DNA of 64,000 bases from Spirodela intermedia (lineage: Eukaryota; Streptophyta; Magnoliopsida; Alismatales; Araceae), in contig LR746276.1 in the NCBI GenBank assembly GCA_902729315.2, forward strand, positions 1,350,669-1,414,668. The letters run 5' to 3'. A model generated the notes under the pieces. That model made no database searches, was not told the DNA's origin, and was given only the letters and a program-made list of their open reading frames with translations. Below, piece after piece: positions 1 through 13,160 of the stretch; the first letter of the stretch is position 1; the number at the start of each line of letters is the position of its first letter. The position numbers were made by a program, and so were the translations under genes.

Positions 1-334
1 TGTCTCCTTCGATAAAATGATTTTTCGGAGCGACTCCATGGGCCAGGCTTGTTCTTAGAGAATCCCCCCCCCCCCCCTTCATGCAGTAAAACATATGGTT
101 CTACTTTACCGAAGATCAATTGATTTAGAAACTAGACGAACTACCTCTTTAATATTTTGTCGTCTACATCCGCTTTTCGGGTGGAAAGACCTCAGAGACG
201 ATCCTTCTTCCTTTCTTCTCCCTCTTAAAGTCCCAGGTAAGCAGCCCACCATCGAAGGCCATTCAGGAAGGTGGGGGCCATCTCTCCCCGCTGCAGAACA
301 AAAAGATTAATCAAATAGCTCGCCACTGTAGACG

Positions 335-372
<38 letters not shown>

Positions 373-2477
373 AGAGGAAGCATCATTCGTCTGGCGCATT
401 ACAGCACAGATTCCGTAGTGATGGAGAAACCCTTTAATTAAACAAGATTAGTGTGGGGATGATGATTGCTTTGTCCTTCTCCCCACCTTCTTCAGCGCAC
501 AAAGAGATGATCTTTATAATATCTGTTCATTTGCCGAATCTACATGAATGAATGATCAAAGATTAGTCTTGTTCCTTTCCTGTAAACTACGCAGATCAAG
601 ATATCGAGCACACAACAATCTTGAACAGACATCTTTCAACTTCTTCGAGTAGATCTCTTAGAGATCGTCTCCGGAGATGAAGAATCTTCTCACAATTCAG
701 TTTTAACTGCTGTTACGCGCGGCTGTGGTTCTGAGGATCACGCCATGGCTTGAGGAGGCAGCACGTGCGAAGATGCCATGAACGCCGCTTCACGTGCCTT
801 CCCCCTCCCCCCCATGGTTAGGACCTGCGGCACCCTCGCTTTTTCTGCACGTGCGATTCACGAGGGGCTCAAGTCCCCACGAGGAGGCATGTGCCGCCCC
901 GCCATGAGTTTCCGCGCCGTGTCGGCCAACGCGAGCAATCTTCCCACGTGCCAACACCGGCATCTCCCCGGGAAACCCTAGTTCTCTTTCAATGCCCCAA
1001 CTCCGGAGACGACCGCAGCGAGAGGTCGTTCTCGTTGATGGCCATTTTGACAGAGCTTCGAGGTCCCCCATGGCGCCATGTGATGCGCAGCTTGAGCGTG
1101 CTCAGGGAAGAGTGAGTTAGTTGGTCGATGGTATAACGTCACAGCAAGGCATACCGAGCTGCTGCCCGCAGTCATCTTCCCTTGTTTTTCTTTCTCTTGG
1201 AGGTACGAAGGCGAGTAAAATAATACAGTACACCTGTACGTTTCATTGAGCCCACTATCTTCTCCTCTTCCTCCCCCATGTGATGGCCTCATCCTTTTCT
1301 CGAATGGGAACCCACCCAGGCCTCGTCTCCACTGTTCCACTGCCTTATTTAACTCAGGTCGACGCCATTAAGGCCCCCAAGGTGGAAGATTAAGATATGA
1401 GGACGGAAGGGAAGAGAGAGAGAGAGAGAGATCATTGCCGATTGTCGCGTAGCTCTCCCCGATTGGGAATGAGGAAAGACCTTTGGGGCTCAATACTGGC
1501 CCAATAACCTTATATTCGAGAGATATATTTGCATCATACAGATATATATAAAGCGAGAGTAATGGGGTGACAACCAGGTCAACGTACGAATGGTGAGCGG
1601 ACTACGGCGAGCTTGCGCACGCAATTGAGACATTCACATGGTTTATGACGTCCTCCCTTGCTCTTTAGCTCACGCAGCATTGTGAGAAAACAGCTACACA
1701 GTACACGCAAAAAAATATATGTACATGTATATATATGTATATGTATGGCGTGTATTGTACATGTTAAGAGTAGTTGTCTGTTGGTCACTATCTATGATTT
1801 AAACGATGATCATATTGTCAGACTATATATGTATTGCACATGCATGTGAAATCGCCATCTCCAACTCACCCATCCTTCCCAAGGGAAGCACATCGATCTA
1901 CAAGAAAAGATTTCGAGAGAGAGGGACGGAGAGAGAGAGTCAGCGTATTGTAATTGGAATAGATGAAAGACCTTTAGAGGATCCTTGTCAGCCCATTATT
2001 GGGCCAATGAGACTCCAAACAGGCTGTCTGTCCACGTACAATGGGCCCGTGAGCCATTCCCTGTTCATCTAAGGTTTTAAATACACTGCATCCCAAGCCA
2101 TATATCGCCTAGAATTTATACGGCAAAAACTTTCACACGTATATTGCTTCGAAATAAAGACTCGCCAAGTAATAAAGGATTCGGTAGGAGGTTTCTTGAT
2201 CTAGTGCAGCAGGCCCAGGCGCAGTTTGTTCACTAAATCGGCAAAAAAGGATTTAGCCTGACCAAAACCTCTCGTCATGTGATCCATCATGGCCATAATA
2301 GTAGTCCCAGTACCCTTTCAGTAGCCAAGGTAGGAGTCCCATATTGGATGACATCATTTAATGCCCAACTCTATCCATGCCTTTCTTTTTTTCTCTAATT
2401 TTCTTTGCATCATATATACAAAGAATGCTATGTATTTTCCATGAATATAAATAATGAGTCTCAGATAATGACATCAT
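1..2477. other. Intergenic region, no supported gene
   Basis: No coding region is supported here. Short open frames exist but none resembles a known protein or has convincing splice sites. A pure (GA)n microsatellite lies at 338-371 and shorter GA runs at about 1,415-1,431 and 1,915-1,941. Several GGCCCA/TGGGCC motifs (for example near 1,990-2,050) resemble plant promoter elements but cannot be assigned to a gene. Base composition becomes strongly AT-rich after about 2,100. Confidence 0.5.
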
Positions 2478-3650
2478 TTTTGAGTTATAGATTAACTCCA
2501 TAATTTTTTGATGATTTATAGAGAAATTTAAGAAAAAATCAATATAATATAAAATCATGAAATTAATGACTTATAATGTTTATCTTATCTAAATTTGATT
2601 AAATTTTATTGAGGCTTTGGCAAGTTTAAAGAGTTTCAATAATAACCACATGTATGAAAGGGTAATTTAATAACTTCACATATTGGACAATGATTTAATT
2701 AATAATATTGGTTGTCAAACATTAAATAAGTCTTGCTCACCATTTAGTCTGCTTCAAGGGGAAAAAAGTTAAAACTATCTAAGTATCAGGTAAATAAAAA
2801 CTTGACATATGGTAATTGTCATTATCTTCAGCACAGGTCTTAATATTTTTAATTTTTTTATCAACTCATTTCTCTAGGATAAGTAAATCGGGTGCATTCT
2901 TGAAGCCCACAAAGAAAATTGGGCCAGACCTAGTTTTATGAGGCCCATTTACTCTTGTCACGAACATAGCAGTCAGCATATTTCACCCTTTTGTTCTATT
3001 ATTCTATTTATCTCCCTCTATTGATTCTCTAAGGTTGATGAATGGCTGAGTGCTTCCTTCACAAGTATCTATTGAAATGTTCTATGGTTGAGGAGACAAA
3101 TGCAATAAATCACACGAAAAAATATGAAAGCCATTAAATTAATATTAATTTTATGAGATTAGCGTAAATTTTTAGAGTTCAAAATATGTGTAGGATGTGA
3201 ATTTATAAGGACAATTACCCAACCATTTTGGCTCAACAAGTTCAAGGATATAATGATACATATCTCCCATTTCTAGATCACCTTGGTGAAAACTCAGAAG
3301 AAAAAGAAAGATCATGAAACAAGGAAAAAAGATCAAAATGGCAGCAACTCAATCATGATACTTTCTTCCCTTTGTCTCTACCAACTAGAATCTTTATCAA
3401 TGAAGGAAAAAATCAAGAATAAGGTATCTAATGAGATTCAACTCAAAGTTTTAAATGGCAATGGCAACTTCAAGGTCTCCTCTTTCTCACCTCCTTCCAA
3501 GAACTCAAAAACTCATGAGAAAGATCAAGAACAAATCAACTGAGTTGTGCATGAAAAAAAATAAGATTCAAATGTTCTCTCTATTATCTTGACCCTTTTT
3601 AGGTCCTTCAACAACTCATGGTGAATCAAATGACATATGAAAGCCGCAAT
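2478..3650 (+). repeat. Diverged LTR-like repeat, copy A
   Basis: This AT-rich stretch shares patches of sequence, in the same orientation and order, with the solo LTRs at 11,628-12,867 and 18,440-20,011. It opens with a TTTTGAGTTATAG version of their TGTTGAGTTAT start. Shared blocks include one around 'TTTTGATGATTTATAGAG', one around 'CATTAAATTAATATTAATTTT' (near 3,130) and 'CTTCAACAACTC' near 3,607, matched near 19,353. No clear 3' end or target duplication was found, so the right limit is approximate and this is probably an old, eroded copy. Confidence 0.45.
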
Positions 3651-6600
3651 AACCTCTTCTCAAATTAAGTTTTTATTGTCATTATGATTAGTAGTAATCT
3701 ATAGATTTGTTGATAAAATTTTGGTACATCTACAATGCAGTCACCTATGTCATTGAGGCACTTGTGATGTGTCTACAATGAGTGAGATCTAAGATTACTA
3801 GTTTCTAGGATTATGTGAGGTGTTACAAGCTTGTGAAGTTTGATGATATAAGAGATTTTTGATTCTAAGAAAATTAAGCTTATTCTAAGTGTTGAAATAA
3901 TTAATTCAAGATAAATTATGTTGGATCAACAGAGGCTATGTGAAACATCAAGTGGGCGTGGAAAATTGAATTTCTATAATTTTTTGTTAATTCTCGTTTT
4001 TTATCTATTAGTGGATTTTTTGGCATAGGTTTTCTAACATCTCTCTCTTTTCTATACAAGTTCTCTCAAGGCTCTCTCTCTCTCTTTCAATTCAAGTTCT
4101 CTCATGACTCTCACTTGACCACTAGAGACACCCAAAAAAATTATATTAATTTGCCCCTTACTTTGATATTTCTAATTTGAAAGAATTTTTCATACTGAAA
4201 TTTACTATTTTCAATTAGAGATACACATTGATTTAATAGGATCAGTAGCTCAACAACACCACTTAAGTCTCCTCAAAAACCTTGCCCTTCAAAAGCACAA
4301 CTAGGTTCTCAACATCATGTACTTTAACCTAAACACATCTCCTCTTACCACCCTATTAGCTTAGGATTTGATAGAGAGCATCAACATTTGAGATGAATAT
4401 TTCTTTGAATCATTAATTTTGAATGAAGGATTGATGCAACTTTATGTTCTCCATCGAAACTCATGATGACTAAACCTTGATAAAGGGATAATAATATCCA
4501 TTGGGGAATGTATATAAGATGGAGAGTTTTGATAGTCATTGTAGTCCCTTCACAAACTTTTCCTTTTAACTCATCATCATTTTATGGTCATTTCGTGTCT
4601 TGAAAAATGGACACAGATTCAAAAATCTTTTCATTGCTAAAAAAATGCACTAATGACTTTTGCATGTTTAGTGATCTAAAACTTGTTATTCTCATATATA
4701 TTTGATTTGAAATTTAACTTGGAGATTTTATTTGTCAACAAATATTTTTATTGTTGAGGTCAAGTCCAAATAAGTTAATTTAGTCTAACATTATCTCCAC
4801 ATAATCTGCCAACATGTCATTATACAAAATACACATCAATGATTTTCTTTTTTGTGATTCTTAGATATCTTGTCATCGAAGCTTCTGACTTGTCGTCATA
4901 TGGATTTTAGGTTCAAGACTTGCACCTACCTTGATATTCTATAAATTTTCAGATGTTCCTTTACTGAGGCTTGAGACTTGTTATTGTTCAGGTTTTAAGT
5001 TCAAATGTTACAAGTAACTTTGTAACCTCATGATTTTCTAAGTATTTTCTAAGTATCTAAATTACAAATTTGATTTTCACATGTACCTTTGATATTTCAA
5101 GTTTTCTTGAATATTTTACCATGTATATTGGCACTAGATTTCTTGTACTTAATATATAGAATCTAAGATGTTGCATTAGTTCTAACATATAAAGATCTCA
5201 ATGATTAACTCCTTAGATATATATTTTTTAGTCATAGGATCACAAGAGTATTAACATTACACATATTGAATAATTCTTGAAAATGTTAAATTATTAACAA
5301 AATCTCTCATGAAATTCATTGAATATTCAGTAAGTACTTAATAAATAATTTTTTACTTGTAGCATTAAAACTAAGGGCATCAATAGATTCTTTTGAAGTT
5401 GGTGTAGATCAAAGAAATTTTGCTGAACTATTCTAAATTTATATCCACTAATAATTTTATGTTCATTTCGTATTTATAGATTAATATATTTTAATAAATG
5501 ATGAATTTAATAAATAAAAGTTATTATAGTTAAATTGTTGGTGTGAGGCATATCTAAATCATAATTATTCAAGTATGATAGAGATTTTTATTCTTCTACC
5601 TAAATGTTTACCACTTATACAATACTTTGCCTAATTATATTTTAGATTGTGTTTCATTGTCACTCACTTTACTCAAAATTGTATTACTCATTTAAGGATG
5701 ATAACTTCTATTTAACAGTCCTAATTACTTTTGATCTCAATCAAACAACAGTTGACATTGATGGAGAGACATGATGGGAAGCATCTAGTAGGCCATTACC
5801 CTAAAAATGTCATGGTCACCAATGGGCCAATATGACCAATTAAGAGCTGAATGCTCACAAATTATGTTTAAAGTCATGAAGAATCATAGCATGGGCTGTG
5901 TTCAAATTAATGTTATAATTTCCCCTTAAGATAGTTTCATTGATATTATTTCATATATTGAAGATAGGACAAATTCCACGAGAAAGACGAAATCAATATT
6001 GAAAATCTCATTTGTCACCATCTACTGTTGTATAGGTTTCTAATTTTTGTTTATCTTTGGTAAAAGTTAAAAAGCTATCCAAATTAAAATCAACCAACAT
6101 AAGTCAAACAAACATGTCAATATAATAACACAACTTATGATTTTCTAGTGCATTCTTATCATATGGAAGTAGGATTTTATAATTTTTCCACATCTATAGC
6201 ACCAATGATATGCATACACCTAAGTAAGAATAATTGTTTTACTATCAAGTGAGATTTATTCAATCATCTTGCTTTAAACCAACAACAAGCTGAGTATACC
6301 CAATTATATAATGATATTTGGAAATTTGTATCCTTAAACATAGTTTATCCGAAAGTGCCAACAATATCTTATTTTTTGAGAAATAATATGGAAGCACTAT
6401 CATTAGGAACTAACAAGTTACTAGGTTTCCAAGAATATATGGAAGATCTAATTTCAATAGTCTATCTTCCTTGAGATACGATGATCTTCAAAGTATTGAA
6501 TGAGAAATTTATAGTACCATGAATATATTACTTAATATATTATGAAATATTCATCAACAAGAAAAAGCATTGTTCTAAAACGAAAATTCCTAGGGTACAT

Positions 6601-7199
6601 ATAATTGAGTTGACTTTAAAAATCACATTATCATTAGTTTTAATGAATTTCAATGAGAAATATACCGCATATGAACCATCCCAGTTCTTGATTATGATAA
6701 CTTTTTAGACTCATATTGCAAACTTGCACAGGCAATCACTTTATAGTTTGTACTCGCCAACATACGTGCACACACTAGATGCGGATCATTGTTTATAGTT
6801 TACCTTGTCAAAGACCAGGAAATTTGTGACCTAGGTGACCCAAGATGTGAATTTTGCTGCAACAAATTACGTTCATGCTCAACAAAGGTACCATGAATGA
6901 CACAAGGGAAGCTCGTAGCGAAGATCGCATCTTTTCACCTGTGAAACGTCTTCTTGAACAAGATTTCTTCTACGAAGTCCTCTGAAGAGAACCCGGTGTA
7001 TATATTATCGGATATTACAAAAAAGGGTAAGAGGATAAAAAACTAAGTCCTTCTAAGTTGTTTAGAGGGGATGATCAAACGTCTCTTTCCCCCTCCATTC
7101 AAGTATATTATCTCCTCTATGAGCCGACCATCAAACACCTTGTCTGTCAAACCTTCCTCTTCAGTCGGGAGTAGCTGCCCGCGACAAGGCCTTGTCCAA
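3651..7199. other. AT-rich intergenic DNA, nothing recognised
   Basis: About 3.5 kb of AT-rich sequence with no frame of useful length and no recognisable RNA gene. It may contain further decayed transposon sequence, but no terminal repeats, primer-binding site or target duplications were found. The last 200 bp adjoin the 3' end of the CslD gene and probably hold its 3' untranslated region. Confidence 0.5.
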
Positions 7200-10100
7200 C
7201 TATCCGGACGTGGTCTCATTGTCGCTTGGCGGGCTAATGGTGATCCAGAGGAGGGAGACAGTGATGGCGATGAGGCCCCACCAGACGTAGACGATGGTGG
7301 GCATCCTCCCCCTTCTCCCCATGAGACCCTTGGCGAAGGGGTACATGTGTGCCAGCACCCAGAAGCTGAAGAAGACCCCTCCGAGAAGCTTGCTCCACTG
7401 GGGGATCTCGCTGTAGACCGTCCTGGAGAAGCCGATGACGATGGCGACGACGTTAACGACGATGATGACGATGGGGGGAATAAAGAGGCTGGTCCACTTG
7501 ACCACATAGAGGTCGGCGTAGATGTCGTCCTCGTCCTCGGCGGCGGACTTGGAGGTGAGGGTGAAGGAGATCTCGATGCCGGCGATGACCTTGAGGAGGC
7601 CCTGGATGACGGCGGCGAGGTGGGCGCTGGTGCCGCCGATGAGCCAGAACTGTTCGTTGCGCCACCACTCTTCGAGGGCCACCCCGGACCACTTGACCTC
7701 GAGCAGGGAGAGGAGGGTAAGGGTCACCGTGATGATTAGGAGGTACACGAGGAAGGTGACGTTGAGCGTCTGGACGATGAAGTGGCCAGAGAAGAGGGAC
7801 AAGGCCGGCAGGAAGCAGTACATAATGAGGAACACAGAGGTAAAAGGGTAGATGCCGACGTTGAGGTACGCCACCCGCTGCAGGAACTTGAGCCTCCGGC
7901 TGCCGAGGAGGGCGTTGTTCCGGGAGAAGAAGATCTCGACAGAGCCGGTTGCCCACCGGAGCACCTGGTGGAGGCGGTCGGTGAGGTTGATCGGCGCCGT
8001 CCCCCGGAAGGCGTCGCGCTTGGTGATGCAGTAGACCGACCGCCACCCCCGGTTGTGCATCCGGTACCCCGTCACCACGTCCTCCGTCACCGACCCGTAG
8101 ATCCACCCGATCCGGCTCCCCCATTCCGTCTTATCCTCGTACCTGCAGCAGCACACGCCGATGACGCCGGTGATCGTCGGCGATGTGTCATTTCTTCGCT
8201 GTTGTTATAGATTTATTTCCACGGAATGTTATCCTCACAGAACTTCACATATTGGGAAAATTGAACAATTTCATGAAGCATTCTGACTCTACATCAGTCC
8301 ATACGATCATCTAATCTATCTATACGATGATTCTGTTTTTGAATTGGAGAGTGCTCAAGGAAGAATGATAATGTCTTGATCAACGAACGATGTGGGTGGT
8401 GAGAGATGACTTGCCAGCAAGAAATGACGGAGACGGCTTCGGCGACGGTGGGGGCGTCGAGAGGCGGCCGCGGCACGAGGAGAGCGCCGGGGGGGCGGCC
8501 GTTCTTGACGGCGGGATGGTCCGCCAGCGGGCGGCCCTGGAACTCAGCAATGGGGATGGACTCCACCAGCATGGTAGAGTTGCCGAACTTCTTGGGCAGG
8601 TCCAGGTCTGGGTGCACCGTGAGCGGCCGAGCTTCCGGGTCGTCGCCGGCGCCGGCCGCCGAGGCCTTGGCGGCGGGGCTCTTGTACTGCCCATAGAGCC
8701 CCGCGTACTCGAAGGCCCGCGGCGGGTTGAAGCCGTAGAGCGCGTAGCGGCGGAAGAGGCAGCCGGTGCCGACGTAGACGGGGCCCTGGAGGCCGTCGAG
8801 GGCGCGCATGTTGCCGTCGAAGAAGACGGTGTTGTGGTTAGCGTAGCGGTCGGAGGGGTCGATCCCTTCGAACCTCTGCGGGAACTGGATGTAGCAGATG
8901 CGGTCGCCGCCGCGGTCCATCATGAAGCACATCCCCTCGCGGATGGCCTGCGAGTTGTAGATGTAGTGGTCGCAGTCGAGGTTGAGGATGAAGGGCCCGT
9001 TGGAGAGGATGGCGGAGGCCCGTACCAACGCGTTCATGGCGCCGGCCTTCTTGTTATGGTCGTACCCCGGCCGTTTCTCCCTTGAGACGTAGACGAACAT
9101 CGGCAGCCTCACGTCGACGTCGGAGAAGTCCATGTACTTGTTATCCTCATGGCCGCCGTAGACAGGGTCGTTCTCGGGGACCTTCAGCATCACCTGGAGA
9201 ATGCCGGCGTGGTCGCCCTTGGAGTGATCGGCGGAGTGGGCTCTCCAGGTTCCTGGCCAGTGGGTGCCGTCGGCCATCCAGGTGGCCTTCGCCACCTTGA
9301 TCCCCTCCGCCGCTTCGGGCCCGCCGCCGCCCTTCTCCTTCGCCAGCTTCACCTCCCTCATCTCCTCCCTCGCGTTGATCGCGTCCGATCGCCGCTGGAT
9401 CGTGTCCGGCAGCCCGTTTATCCGGACCTTGAACTCGTCGTACTCCCTCTTTATCCACCGGCGGTCCTTCACGAAGTCCTGCCTCTTCTTGTTCTTGGTC
9501 GGGTCGCCCTTCTGGGAGAAGTAGCTGTCGGGGTTGCGCGGCTCGATGTTGTGCTTGCGGCAGAAGGGCACCCACACCTCCGCGAAGGCCGCCGCCTCCG
9601 CCATGGCCTCGAAGGTGAGGAGGGCACCGCCGTCGTCTGAGATGTAGCAGGCGAGCTTCTCTACGGGGTACTCGGTGGCGAGGATGGAGAGGACGGTGTT
9701 GGCGGTCACCAAGGGGGGCTCCTTCTCCGGGTCGGCCGTGGAGATGAAGAGGTCTACGCCCGGCAGGTCGGAGCGGCCATGGGGGTTCGACGGCGACGGC
9801 GTCTCGAACTTGTCCCGCAGCGCTGCCAGGTCGGTCGCCCGGTTGATTGGATTGAGCTTGGGGAGCTGGTCCAGCACCCATGAGAAAGCGAACCAGACCT
9901 CGCACACGATGGATGTCCCCCAGAGCCACATCGCGTCCGGGTTAGGGTTCCTCACCCGCCATGACAGGAACAGCGCGAGTGCCACCAACCGGAACACCAC
10001 CAGAAGCCTGTAAGGGCTAAGGATCCCCGAGGGGATCTTTATCTTCCTGGTGAGCGGCTTCCACGGCTTGTCCATGAAGTCGGACATACTCACTCCCGTC

Positions 10101-10588
10101 CCCTCGTCGTCCTCGTACCCGTCCCCTCCTCCGCCTCCGCCGCCACCGCCGGGAGCCCAGAAGGCGTTCCCGATCCCGTAGGTTCCCGAAGTCTCGAACA
10201 GCCAGCGGTTGTGGTCGAAGTCCCCCGTCTGGCTCCTCAGCAACATCGACCTATTGGGCTTGATCACAGATACCGTCCGATCAAGCTTCGTGGTTCCTTG
10301 GCCGCCACCGCCGCGCTTTGCGTTGGGGCCGTACGGCGGCAGAGGGAGGTCGTCGGGCTTCCCCTCGGAGGGTTGGTTATCGGGGGTGGGCGGCATGAGG
10401 ACGGTGTAGTTGATGTAATCGTTGGGATCGGAGTTGGGAGCGAACTCGCCGGAGAGGCCCAGCTCGAGCTCGTCGTCCCGGGAGAGGCTCACTATCCGGC
10501 CGCTCGACGTCCGGCGGGCGAACTTCACCGTCGGCGGACGGCCGCTCGAGGACGAGGAGCTCTTCTTCGGCGGACTACGCGAACCCAT
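7200..10588 (-). CDS. CSLD1: Cellulose synthase-like protein D (CslD1/CslD4 pollen-type clade)
   Basis: Processive family 2 glycosyltransferase that makes beta-glucan (cellulose-like or mannan) chains at the plasma membrane or Golgi; this clade is tied to tip growth of pollen tubes in other plants. Two exons: 10588-8415 and 8142-7200, giving 1,038 residues, close to the ~1,036 of Arabidopsis CSLD1. The N-terminus has the clade signature [15 protein letters not shown] and [14 protein letters not shown]. Catalytic motifs are intact: [11 protein letters not shown], the DCD of NLDCDHY, TED and QVLRW. Membrane segments lie before and after the catalytic domain and '[16 protein letters not shown]' is near the end. 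The single 272-nt intron interrupts the Trp codon of SCWYEDKTEW and has a GC donor (GCAAGT); a GT donor breaks the frame. Paralogue assignment within CslD is less sure than the family. Confidence 0.95.
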
Positions 10589-11090
10589 CTCTCTTCTTCT
10601 CTCCCTCTACCCCCCTCTTCGACCCGTCTGTTCTTTTCTCAAGTTCTATCTGCGCCCACAAAGGCCTAATCCCTTCTCCATGCCATGCTGAGCAGACTAC
10701 GCTCGCATGGGGGGGGGGGATGAGATTGTTGTTGGAGGGGCTGACTGAGGAAGCGGGGACAGAGGAGGGCGGTGGGGCGAGCGGTGGAGAGGCTGTGGCG
10801 GGGAGCTGGGGACGGGACGACGGGCAGATGAGAGAAACCCGGGCGAGCGACGAGGAAGACGACCAGCTTCCCCGACCCAAAATGCAGCCGAATCGGGGAA
10901 TCGATTCCCCAAACACTTCCTCTCAGGGAATCTATTAATCCTCAACACCCCATCTTCCTCATAATCACACTAATACTTCTAAGTTGGAAAATATGAATGT
11001 GTGAAATGTCACCCTGTCGGAAGGGTATAATCCACTAATTTTCCCACACTAATTGTTTATTTCGAAATAGATTTTCAAATAAACTGAAAA
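10589..11090. other. Upstream region of the CslD gene
   Basis: Contains the 5' untranslated region and promoter of the minus-strand CslD gene. The part next to the start codon is pyrimidine- and G-tract-rich; a nine-base G run lies near 10,710. No clear TATA box was picked out. Beyond about 10,950 the sequence turns AT-rich and merges with the tandem repeat array. Confidence 0.4.
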
Positions 11091-13080
11091 ACCATAGCGA
11101 AAAAAATTGAGTCCCATTTCTCTTATGAATATCTCACTTACTCTGGGATTTTCTCAGCGCTTAAAATAAATATAATAATAATAATAACAACAATTTCCTA
11201 CGGGCAAATTATGAAAATAGCACCGAGTTGGTCTTGGAGGACATATTCTAACAATGCCATGCTAATAAAAATCCATATCTAAAAAAATGAATCCCATTTC
11301 TCTTATGACAATATTCAAATTTGTGTGGCTGAAATGTGGCATTTACTCTGTAATTTTCCTTATTCTTAAAATATAAATAATAATAATAATAATAATTTCC
11401 CAAGGGCATACTAGGAAATAGCACCCATAAGGTTTGGGAGGCCAAATTCTAACCATGACATGCTAATAAAAGTTCATTACTAACTAAGAAACATTTCTCT
11501 CATGATACCATTTGAATTTATTAGACTTGGAAAATGGCATTTACTAGGATTTTCTCATAAATTAAAATATAAATAATAATTATTCTCTAGGGGCATACTT
11601 GAAAAATAGCACTGAACTAGTCTAGGATGTTGAGTTATTAATTAACTTTATAATATTTTGATGATTTATAGAGGAGAACGCAAGTAAAATCACTCAATGT
11701 AGAATCATGAAATTAATGATAATAGATGTGAAATTGATTATGTATATTTAAGGGCACTACATTAGCTTCATATGTTACACAAGAAAATTGATTATTTTGA
11801 CTATTGAAAATTTAAGGAAATATGAATTCTCATTAGGGGTAGAAAAATTAAAATGTCTAAGTATAAATATAATAAGTTTTTGCAAGGGAAAACAATCATT
11901 AGTCTATGCTTGAATCTTACTGTTTTAGTATTTTGTGTCAAATGACTTTGCTAAAATATATATGTGAATAACCAAGAGAAATCTCTATAGATAAGGAGTC
12001 AAATTATCAAAACCATTGAATTGATATTAATTTTTTAATAGTAATGTTAATTTTTGAAGTTCAAAATACAAGCATGAGATGTGATGTTTTTAAGACAATT
12101 AGACAATTTCTTTGACCCAATGAGCCATCTTTGGTAAAAGCTCAGAAGAATAGAATTGTGGTGGTCCTCAGTCTCTTATTCATTCTCAACTTGACTTGGC
12201 TAATTTTGTCATCTTTGTGTGAAAGATACTTTGAAAATTCTTCATTGCTCAAGCATGAGTAAATAAAAGGACAAGTTCAAGCTCATATTAAAGCATGAGT
12301 GTTTATGATTCATTTGATTAACAAATACATAGATTTGTTGTCTTCAATCAATCTCTAAACACAATGATATGCTTGAATTGTAAACCTACACTTATAGTGT
12401 GTGTGGTGGCTTGATAAGTAGACATGGTGTTCTTTGTCAACTAAAATACAGCTATGGTGTACTTGGTCAATTAAACCAACTTGTTTGACAAATTTGACGA
12501 TGGCAAGGACATCTAAAGTGTTTTCAAATTCATCAGAAACATTTGTAACGCTTTGTGGATGGAGTAAATGTCTATGATGCACCTATATCTAAGTAAAAAT
12601 TGTTAGAACTAAAACTTGGAACTATATATTCATAAACTTAATAAGTATATGGCATAAGTGGGAGTGAGTGTATGTATGCCTTTGAAGCTGAACTTCAACC
12701 TTGAGTTGATCATCAAACTTTATTCTTCCTCATTGATTATTAGTCGGTCACATTAATTCAAAAAGAAAAGAAAAAAAGTCAATAAGAAAAAAAAATTTGA
12801 ATGCTCAGTTATGAAATTAGTAATCCCTTGTTTCTCCATTCATAAGTAAACCTTATAGGGACCAACATAGGAGACCAAATTTTAACAATGACATGCTAAT
12901 AAAAATCCATTGCTAAAAAATGACACAATTCGATAAACAGATTCAAAAAATTATTCATTTATTGTGTGATTTCCATTGCTTAAAGTTGGTATTATAACTA
13001 TAATTATAATTTTCTAGGTGTATAATAGAAAAATATAACTTAGGTGTAGGAGGCCAAACTGACGATGGCATGCTAATTCA
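11091..13080 (+). repeat. Tandem repeat array (~180-200 bp units), interrupted by a solo LTR
   Basis: Four to five degenerate direct repeats share a core reading roughly 'AACNATGNCATGCTAATAAA'. The core occurs at 11,255, 11,456, 12,889 and 13,066. Removing the inserted LTR (1,240 bp) and one 5-bp target copy makes the spacings 201, about 188 and 177 bp. Each unit also has a 'CCCATTTCTCTTATGA'-like block and an ATAATAATAAT stretch. The array has no coding potential. Confidence 0.75.
11628..12867 (+). mobile_element. Solo LTR (copy B) with perfect 5-bp target duplication
   Basis: The element starts TGTTGAGTTAT and ends CCAACA, giving the TG...CA ends of an LTR. It is flanked by TAGGA on both sides (11,623-11,627 and 12,868-12,872). 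Removing the element and one TAGGA rebuilds an uninterrupted unit of the surrounding tandem repeat, which independently confirms the boundaries. No internal retroviral-type coding region is present, so this is a solo LTR left by recombination. It is related to the LTR at 18,440-20,011. Class is uncertain; a Copia (SIRE/Maximus-like) origin is possible. Confidence 0.85.
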
Positions 13081-13160
13081 TTGACTTTGACCAGCAGAGG
13101 AAGCTAATCGGGTTTACGAAGCCTATGCAAGAAACAGACGAACAGCCGGTGAGAGCCAAA

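Noticed and set aside
8409-8410. A conventional GT donor for the CslD intron
   Set aside because: Using it would add a Gln codon and shift the following exon out of frame, losing the conserved YEDKTEWG sequence.
7071-10669. Long open frames on the plus strand and in other frames opposite the CslD gene (up to 260 codons)
   Set aside because: They are shadows of GC-rich CslD exons: low-complexity Arg/Gly/Pro composition, no family resemblance and exact overlap with conserved minus-strand coding sequence.
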